Positions 56,340 through 64,000 of a stretch of 64,000 bases of DNA are shown in pieces. Position numbers and translations under genes: made by a program. Source of the stretch: Pholiota molesta. Lineage: Eukaryota; Basidiomycota; Agaricomycetes; Agaricales; Strophariaceae. The notes beneath the pieces were generated by a model. That model saw only the letters and a list, made by a program, of their open reading frames with translations. It did not search any database and was not told the DNA's origin. The stretch is from NCBI GenBank assembly GCA_014925825.1, contig JACGCK010000002.1:806001-870000 (forward strand), written 5' to 3'. The number at the start of each line of letters is the position of its first letter. The stretch's first letter is position 1.

Positions 56340-59126
56340 CTAGGCTGAAATCGCAGCTGCAGTTGCGATCTCTTTGTGAGCATCCTCTGAGCCGCGTTTC
56401 TCGTCTTCCTCTCGTTCAAATTTCTCGACAGCCCTTTCGTGAGCTTGGTCACCGAGATGGGGCTTCCAATCCGCTGAACGCCAAGGCTTGACCTCGGATC
56501 TGTACATCTCGTCGACCTGTAAAGGTGGTCAGATTGAAAGATAAGAGAGAGCTAGTGATGAATTACCTCTTCCAAAGTGAGTCCTCTTGTCTCAGGAATG
56601 AAGAGATAAACATAGACGTATCCGAATGTCAACATGCCAAAGAATATCAACAAAATCAATGGACCGATACTGCAGAATGGGTGGATAAATGTTTAGACTT
56701 GGTATCGGTAAACAGAGATCACGCACTCGTTAGCTATTCTCGGAGCGAAGAACGAGAGAAGGAAGTTCCAAAGCCTATATATTTCGTTAATCCTGAAATA
56801 TATTTAAAGAGATTCTCGATACGGACCAATTGGTTGCGCTACCCAAAGCAATACCTTTGGGTCGAACACGAAGAGGGAACGATTCGCCTAGAAAAGCTAT
56901 CAACAAGAGTCCTATGAGAAAACCTGTTGCCAACTCACCGAGATACACCCATCTATGCGAGGCATAACATATGTCTAAATCAAACAGTCCATCATCCTGA
57001 TTGTATGAAGACTTACGGTGTTGGGCCCCAGAATATTGAGAATGAGAAGACGTGGAGAACAGCGAATGCGATCAGGGTGTCACCTAGTCCCATATCATCA
57101 ACTATTTGAGGGAAAAAACGAAGCTATGAAAATACATACCACCCCGTCTATTCCGCGCGGTGAGCTGGTCCTGTGGCGTACCGGCAGGAGCTAAAGTGAA
57201 ATGACCAACTAGACCAGCCTGTAGACTGATTAATCAAAGATGATCAGTTAAAAGTGCGCATTTTTCACTCACAATGAGGGAGCAGCCCCCTTCTAAAAGG
57301 GCGCCAGTCAGGAGAGACTAAGAATTTGGGAGTTTATGGTAAATATAGCTCAGTATAGCTGAACAAACGCAGACTTACTCGGCGACGGCCCCATGACTCG
57401 ATAAGATGCTGCGATTGTGTTATAAAAAAACTCTCGGAAACATGGAATATGCCACTCACCAATGCAGGGAATGTTCCGATGACCGATACACCACCCAGGA
57501 TGACCTGAATCACGTATGGAGATAGTCTGGAGATGGTCACCGTCCGCCACTATCTAAGATATAGGTGAGTACTCACTGAGTACCGGCGCTTTTGAAGAAC
57601 GTATCTCCATAGTAATCTGCGTTTGTGAAGAGAACACAAGTCAATGACGAGCATAATGAATTGAAAACACTGACTCACAGTAGAAGTTTTGTCCATTCAG
57701 CTGTTGGATAAATTGCAGCATCATGCCGTTCAAAGTACGCTTCCACAGATGGTTTCGAGTGGAAAAACATTCAGCCCATGTAGCTTTTCCGCCCTCGTTT
57801 TCAGCGTTGATAGCAAACTCAAGCTCGCCGACGAGTTCATCAACAAGACCGTCTTCTTCAGGTACACCATTCAGAGATGCAATGACGGTGCGAGCCTCTT
57901 CACGTCTGCCCTGCCCAAGAAGATGACGACTAATAAAGATTCAAAGATTGAGAAGCATCAAGGAGGACTATACGCGGCGCTTACGGAGACTCTGGAAGGA
58001 AGAAGATACCAGAGAGCAAGATGAGTCCCCAGACCAATTGCAGGCCAACAGGAACTCTCCAGGAGGCTGAACTCTTGAGACTATGAGTTGCAAGATCCAA
58101 AATGTAGCTCAAGAAGATGCTATCAAATATGGGCGTTAGGGGCAGTCACTCACAATATAAAATGTTGAGGCTTACCCAATGATAATTTGAAGTTGATAGA
58201 GTACCAGCATTGCTCCTCGCAATGCCTTGGGAGCGGTCTCTCCATTGTAGAGCCTAGAGAAGACGGTAAGCTATCGCCTCAACTGTATAAAAATTCACCC
58301 ACGGGACGATAGCTGAGAGCAGGTTGTCAACATTGAAGGTGATGCCCTCATTGAATGTTATGGAAACGTACCTGATAAAGCCCCTACACCTAAACCCGCA
58401 ATAAATCTACCAATAGTCAATTGTACGATCGAGAATGTTGTTCCCGTCTGGACCGCCACCCCAACGGTGAAGACTCCCGACCAAATGAGGATAGACCCGC
58501 GACGTCCGAAACGATCAGAAGTAAAAGCCTGAGCAAGCGCGCCCCTAAAGATATTCCCAGTCCTCAACAACCAGAAATTCGCATGACGAGATAATTCACG
58601 TACACAAAGGTGCTAAAAACATCGGTCAGACGACGTTAATGGGTGACTAAATAGTGTCAGAAGTAGGACATACCCAGCAGATAGTAGGGATGTGATGATT
58701 GATTGTCTAGAACTCGACAAGAAATAGTTGCCATCTGAATCAATCTCTCCAAATCGACGAATGAAGTCTGGCATAATCAGACATCCCTGGAAAAGCGAAT
58801 AACCTCAGCAAGAGTGCAATAGAAGTAGATACATGCAATATACTCACTGATATAACACCAATGTCATATCCAAACAAGAAACCTAGTCAAAGTCCAGATT
58901 CGGTCTGTAGAAACAGAAGAGAAGTTTTTAGATGTACAGATGCATACAACGACGAAAGCACATACCATTCATTGGTATGTTTGGTTTGAGGAAAATTCTC
59001 ACCACCTAACGAAAACCAGGATAAGTAACCTCAAGGAAGAGAGGAAATCAAGAACTTGCCAAAGGCAATGAATACTGCCAATTGTATGGCATAACGATTC
59101 GTCGGGATAGCTCTCGCCGCCTTCAT
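56340..59126 (-). CDS. MFS sugar transporter
   Basis: Twelve-helix hexose or oligosaccharide permease of the plasma membrane. From ATG 59126 the first helix is split (RYAIQLAVFIAFG|), followed by a GYDIGVISGCLIMPDFIRRF-type segment. TSDRFGRRGSILIWSGVFTV carries the loop 2-3 DRxGRR motif. IGRFIAGLGVGALSG is the sugar-porter GR motif. Later come ELVDELR-like loops and PQDQLTARNRRGG. The C-terminal cytoplasmic segment reads LTLEEVDEMYRSEVKPWRSA DWKPHL and ends ATAAAISA at 56340. The gene is broken by at least ten short introns, so many exons are 40-120 nt. It is convergent with the DUF5695 gene, with only 55 bp between stop codons. Confidence 0.87.
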
Positions 59127-60473
59127 GTTAAGAGGTTCTACCAGTTTGGTCGAGGGCAAGAACTTGAGAAGCCATCTGTGACATCAACTTCTCTTTTATT
59201 GGAGCGTAGGATGCCCGCCTCCTTTCAAAGTCCCCACTATGTTGAGAAGGAGTACCAGCAAGTTCATCATATGATCCCGGATATGGTAGTATCATGCGGG
59301 GAAGACGGTGCCGGCGGACCGCTAGGCTAACAGAGTGGGGCTAGTAAGTATACTGTATGCCCATTCACGCCTATTCACGCCCGCCAGCGGGTGCCAGCGG
59401 CCCCCACCCTGGTCTGGGTACATATTGCAGAGGTACAGCGATGACTGAGCCGGCAGAGAACGGCTTGTCGATTTGAGTGCGAATGTCGAATAGAAGCAAT
59501 GATTGTTTTTCTCCGTATGCGTGGTACACTGAATGTGAGAAGACACAAATATACAGTGGGGTATGGGAGGGTATGCGACCTGTCGGATCCGGCCCTGCTG
59601 TGGGGCTCCGTGGGGTAGATATGCGCGACCCCGTATGACTTTTGGTAATGGATGTCGCCACTGGAAACAGCGTTGTTGTCTTCACGGAATGAAGCAAGAG
59701 TTGACTGTTGGAGACTGTTGGAGTAAGATCAAATTGATCGGCTGCATCCAGCCAGGTCACAGGGCTAATTATATTGCACGTGAAGTGACGCACGCGTCAA
59801 TTCGGAATGATCAAGCTTCCACGGAAGAAAAAAAAAGTAAATATGTGATCTGTAAAATTTAAATATCTCTACTGCGCTGCTCAGGGGATTTCGGGAGAAG
59901 CTTAGGGGGATCAATATACGAGATCAGGACGAATATCGGAATAAGAAACGGTCAAACACCGTAGCCAATTCGCAAGGAACTTGAAAGGAGCGCTAGAGGC
60001 TCGAGCTTGAGCGCTTAAAATCGTAGCCGTCAATTATCTACAAAGTTGATTTTGCCACTGCTCAGCCACGTTGCGATCACTCGCGCGCCGAAATCGAATT
60101 GGATCTAATGAATAAGATTTTTTAGGAAGCGCATTATTCAAAGGGTATCATACGGTCCGATATAAGTACCAGGGTAAAGCATGTCATAATTGCGACGCAT
60201 GCTTCGAAAAAGTTCTGATTCCGATTCTTTCCGATTCCTGAGCAACTATTGAATTCTAGGACGTTTGACAGGCACTGAGAGTTTTATAGCATGTAATCAG
60301 CATGTCGAGAGCATAGGTTCTCCGTACCCCGAGTTGCTGAATTGTCCCACGATCCTGAAGGTAAATACTTAAAGTCGAAGGGCAGTAAATATGTTGCTTC
60401 AAATAGACATTACTCGATATGGCGTATGCAATCGTATAACATACTTATCCGTTGTATTTTATTTTATTTCGGC
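59127..60473. other. Intergenic, sugar-transporter promoter side
   Basis: 1.35 kb without a recognised gene. A GC-rich patch with short internal repeats (CATTCACGCCTATTCACGCC near 59361, and GCCAGCGGGTGCCAGCGGCC just after) may be part of the transporter promoter. An open frame on the minus strand at 59371-59793 has no protein-like pattern. Confidence 0.4.
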
Positions 60474-61805
60474 CTAGTTTGGTTCAACATCCTCTACAGT
60501 AGCATAGAATTCTTTGATAATGCGCTTCTGTGCGTCAACGCCTTTCTCTTCCTAGAATTCACGATAGCCAGTCAATATGGGTGCTATATTCGCAGACGAG
60601 GAAATAGCTCACTGGTGTATCGGCAATCCCCCGCACGACGATATATTTCCTTCCTGTAAGGATCTCTTCCGTCACTTCGCCGAAGCTGGATTTCTCGGTG
60701 CTAGCAAAAACATTGTGAGAGCCAGTGACAACTCCTCCAGCTTCCTCTGCGATGACGATTCCAGCGCATACATCCCATGGCCAGCATCCGATCTCCCTGA
60801 TAGATAGATACGATTGAGTGTCATCTCGAATAAGATGAAATGAAATCTTACCAATATAAATCAAGGCCACCTTGAGCAACTAGAGCGTAATTAAGCGCCG
60901 CACTGCCAACCGAACGGAGAGAGTGGGCCATCTTTCCGCCGACGATGCCCTGCGCTGGGTTCCCAGCCAGACGGGAGAATGAATCGGACTTGGCTGAAAT
61001 TGTGCCCAAGCTACGATCCGATCCCCATTCCACGGCTAACATTACGAATTATTAGCTGGTGATACAACATATCACAAAGAAGGCCTCACCGATGAGTGCT
61101 TGATTGAGCGAAGGCAGTGGCTTAGGCGCTGATAGCGGGAGCCTCTGTGGTTCCGCAGCTACTCCTCCACGCGTAAGGAATGACCCTTGGCCTTTGACAC
61201 CACTGTACTGTTATTGAATTTTAATCAGATAAAATAATTTTTGGACTGAGTATGTATCGAACTCACAAGATGATCAAGGAAGGGGTTGTAAATGACGCCA
61301 AGAACCGGGCGCTTCTTGTAGATAAGTCCAATGGAGATGCAGACAAAAGGAAATCCGTGAACGAAGTTAGTTGTGCCATCTTTAAATGTACTGAGCAAGA
61401 AATAGAGGGTCTATACCAGCATGATTCTTACCGATAGGATCAACACAGAAGGTAGGCGCGTCCGTTAAGGGAGGACGCGATCCGGCGGCATAGGATTCTT
61501 CTCCAATGCTATTTCCAAACATCAATAAATGACGAAGACATAGCTAAAGAAGCCCTGAGCACTGACAAGGAGAATGTCGGGAACTGGGTCTTCAACTCGT
61601 CTTGTACCAGTTTCTCGACTTTGACATCGTACTCCGTCACCAAATCGACCGAATTTTTCTTCTCGCCGACTCCGGACTCGTAAGATGCAGACCTGATGGC
61701 TTCAGATCCTTCAAGGATCAATGCACCTGCCCTGCGCGCAAGGCCTGTCGTAAAGGCTAGGATGGCGCGGAAATCCTGTCCCGATAATTCGTGTAGGTCG
61801 GACAT
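60474..61805 (-). CDS. Inositol monophosphatase
   Basis: Mg-dependent, Li-sensitive-type phosphatase releasing myo-inositol from inositol phosphates. The start at 61805 gives [20 protein letters not shown]. Then come [28 protein letters not shown] (metal Glu), the motif [15 protein letters not shown] (metal Asp residues), [36 protein letters not shown] and [22 protein letters not shown] (WDxxAG motif). A last intron (GTGAGCTA to AATTCTAG, about 60592-60534) leads to [25 protein letters not shown] and the stop at 60474. Fungal homologues include both INM1-type enzymes and quinate-cluster qutG; no quinate genes are nearby, so INM1-type is favoured. Confidence 0.93.
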
Positions 61806-62134
61806 GGTGATGGCGATGTTGAGGGTGATGTAGAAGATATCGACAAGCACTTGCGATCGAGCTTATAAGTGTCCTGGATAGCCCAGGGTTTACTTGAGAT
61901 GTGGAGCAAGAGGTAGCTAGGCAGACTCGGAGTTGTCTACTACTACTGTCGTCCCGGTTCACGACCGTTCGTCGGGTGGAACCAATTATGACGACAGGGG
62001 AGTATCTCAAGTAAGATAAGATAAGATAAAGCAAAATTGATTCCCACGGCCTGGACACGCGTCGGGCCTAGTGACATACGCAAGCAGGTTTATAGTAATT
62101 ACTCGACTACATCTCCTCCTCCATCCCAAATACC
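61806..62134. promoter_or_regulatory. Divergent promoter, inositol monophosphatase / proteasome alpha5, with GATAAG repeat
   Basis: 330 bp between opposite start codons. At 62015-62029 lies GATAAGATAAGATAA, three overlapping GATAA units. These match the core site of fungal GATA factors, though a simple slippage repeat is equally possible. Confidence 0.5.
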
Positions 62135-63184
62135 ATGTTTTTGACGCGTTCTGAATACGGTAGGCCTCACAACTGCGTTGTATATGAATACATCTCTGAT
62201 ATCTTGTTAGATCGGGGTGTTAACACCTTCTCACCAGAAGGGCGTCTGTTCCAAGGTGCGTACATGACGCTGATCTTTATTCAAACTCGTACTGAGAAAT
62301 TCTTACAGTCGAGTATGCCATTGAGGCCATCAAAGTAAAGACAACGTAGCTTCTTACAGTAACAGATGCTCAACATCTATCATAGCTTGGTTCGACCACC
62401 GTCGGCATCCGCACTCCAGAGGGTGTTGTCCTTGGCGTCGAAAAGCGTGTCCAGTCGCCCCTGCTAGAGGCCAGCTCCATCGAGAAGATCATGGAAATCG
62501 ACACCCACCTTGGCTGCGCCATGTCCGGCCTCACTGCCGACGCCCGAACGATGATCGACCACGCGCGGGTGACGGCCCAGAACCATGCATTCACCTACGA
62601 CGAAAGGATCAAAGTCGAGAGTGTGACGCAAGCCGTCTGTGATCTTGCCTTGCGGTTCGGAGAGAGCGTGCACGATGAAGAGGCTATGATGAGTAGACCG
62701 TTTGGTGTGGCACTGCTTATTGCCGGTGTTGACGAAGTTGGTCCTCAACTGTACGTTCTTTCCGTCATATTCGTATCTACTTCGCCTTTCTAATTGAATA
62801 TAGATACCACACCGATCCCTCCGGTACCTTTGTACGATACGATGCCAAAGCGATTGGATCTGGTTCAGAAGCAGCACAGGCTGAACTGCAAGATAAATGG
62901 CATAAAGTACGCTGCCACATCCAATTCTCAATGATGCTTTAGTTGAACAGGTTCTTGCTTAGCAAATGACCTTACGAGAGGCCCAACTATTAACTCTGAA
63001 TGTGCTCAAGCAAGTTATGGAAGAAAAACTCGATCAACACAACGTCCAACTGGCCCAGGTTCGTACCTTCTGCAGTAAGCATACATAATTCTGTCTGATT
63101 CACCTCCGCCCACAGGTAACGCCGGCGAAAGGATTTGAGATCTTGGACGAGACGAGCTTGAAGGAGGTAATCGAAGCCATGTAA
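62135..63184 (+). CDS. PUP2: Proteasome subunit alpha type-5
   Basis: Structural alpha-ring subunit of the 20S proteasome. Exons spliced by eye read [52 protein letters not shown]. This is the alpha-subunit N-terminal signature split over four small exons (introns about 62159-62210, 62255-62308 and 62337-62388). It continues [85 protein letters not shown] and the tail [22 protein letters not shown] at 63184. Early introns near residue 9 are common in basidiomycete homologues. No frame correction is needed. Expression is presumably constitutive. Confidence 0.95.
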
Positions 63185-63448
63185 TTGTTGTATACTTCTG
63201 GACCTTTGTAATTTGCATTTTTCGCGTGCCATCCATGCGCCATCACGACTGAATCCTCAAGATGATATATCCCTCGAAAGATGGTTCAAGGACAATGTGC
63301 AAGATCTTGTTTCGACGATCCTCTACATGATTTTGAGTACACTTAATATTGAATTCTCCATTCGATTTACTCGTTTATTTCAAGCTATAGCAAGTGTTCA
63401 TTAGCACGTCTATCTTAGCCAGCCATCCTAGCACATCCAATCTAAATC

Positions 63449-63975
63449 TCACCTAGCAATGCATTCGACTTCAACCAAGACATCCTTGGGCAGACGGGCG
63501 ACCTCAACAGCCGAACGAGCGGGGGTGTGATTACCAAAGAACTTTGCGTAGATACCATTAACAGTGACGAAATCATCCATCGACTTCAAGAAAACCTAAA
63601 CCGATCATCAGATCAGTAAGCAGCCAAAACCGAACCCAGCGAGAAACGAAACGGAATACTCACAGTAGTCTTCGCGACCTTGCCGAGCTCAGAGCCGCCC
63701 GCCTCGACGACGCCTTGAGGTTCTTCAGCGCCTGTTCAGTCTGCTCGACCACGCCGCCAGGCACGATCTGCATCGACGCCGGGTCGAGGGGGATGCAGCC
63801 GGAGCAGAACAGGAGGTCCCCGACCTTGACGGCCTGCGAATAGGGCCCAATCGCGGCGGGAGCCTCTGCCGATCGCCAGACGCGTTGAATTTCAGTGTTC
63901 TACGGTAGAAGGGGGGGGACTCACGGGTGGTGACACGAGGGTCAGCGAGGCGTGGGTGGAGACGGCGGATGCCAT
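63449..63975 (-). CDS. RidA/YjgF/YER057c-family enamine/imine deaminase
   Basis: Small trimeric protein that hydrolyses reactive enamines or imines made by pyridoxal-phosphate enzymes; yeast relatives are Hmf1 and Mmf1. ATG 63975 opens [17 protein letters not shown], then after an intron (about 63924-63872) [29 protein letters not shown], containing the YSQAV and SGxxxxDP motifs. Next come [31 protein letters not shown], (intron about 63663-63598) [20 protein letters not shown], and the signature [23 protein letters not shown] at 63449. One base is missing near 63711 between NLK and VVEAGG. The start lies 26 bp from the window edge. Confidence 0.93.
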
Positions 63976-64000
63976 AGCGGAGGAGCAGAGAAGGATCGGC

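Noticed and set aside
60474..61805. 3'(2'),5'-bisphosphate nucleotidase (HAL2/MET22).
   Set aside because: The [15 protein letters not shown] motif and overall length match inositol monophosphatases; the Hal2 family reads DPIDGTKGFLRG-like.

Overview
This window comes from a filamentous basidiomycete (Agaricomycete-like) nuclear chromosome. Genes are dense, alternate between strands, and are cut by many short introns, mostly about 50-70 nt with GT..AG ends. The gene set is eukaryotic and fungal: DASH subunit Ask1, Pfa4-type palmitoyltransferase, a fungal TBC protein, mitochondrial processing peptidase alpha, mitochondrial EF-Ts and proteasome alpha5. The species cannot be named from the sequence alone. 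I found no tRNA, rRNA, transposon or CRISPR array.

Layout. 1-8.5 kb: the end of an unidentified gene, a CutC-family gene (-), a coiled-coil gene of unknown function (+), PFA4 (-) and a mitochondrially targeted coiled-coil gene (+). 8.8-13.3 kb: a PEHE-domain-like chromatin gene (-) head-to-head with a Rossmann/SDR-like membrane protein (+). 13.6-17.1 kb: an ACT-domain protein and a secreted RNase T2, both (-). 18.8-22.1 kb: mitochondrial EF-Ts (-) and NAF1 (+) share about 120 bp of promoter. 22.9-30.2 kb: alkaline ceramidase, MPP alpha and an mpaB/DUF2236 oxygenase (all -), then a ketopantoate-reductase-like gene (+). 30.8-37.6 kb: an O-fucosyltransferase-like gene (-), a divergent GDP-fucose-type transporter (+) and an HxxxDG acyltransferase (+). 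38.6-48.6 kb: TBC (-), GCP4 (+), an F-box protein (+), a tiny membrane protein (+) and Ask1 (-). 48.9-59.1 kb: a secreted GH51 arabinofuranosidase (-), a DUF5695 protein (+) and a sugar transporter (-), which look like a small plant-polysaccharide-utilisation set. 60.5-64 kb: inositol monophosphatase (-), proteasome alpha5 (+) and a RidA protein (-).

Two things stand out. First, the RNase T2 gene holds six consecutive phase-0 microexons of 9-15 nt. Four of the introns between them are tandem copies of one another, and together the microexons spell the Ser/Thr-rich interdomain linker. This looks like linker growth by serial duplication of an exon-intron unit. Second, many well-conserved genes are broken by single missing bases, mostly beside short homopolymers (at least 20 places). 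This reads as an uncorrected draft consensus, not real pseudogenes, and any automatic annotation of this window will be fragmented by it.

Exon boundaries given below were derived by eye from splice signals and reading-frame continuity. Gene spans are start codon to stop codon unless stated.
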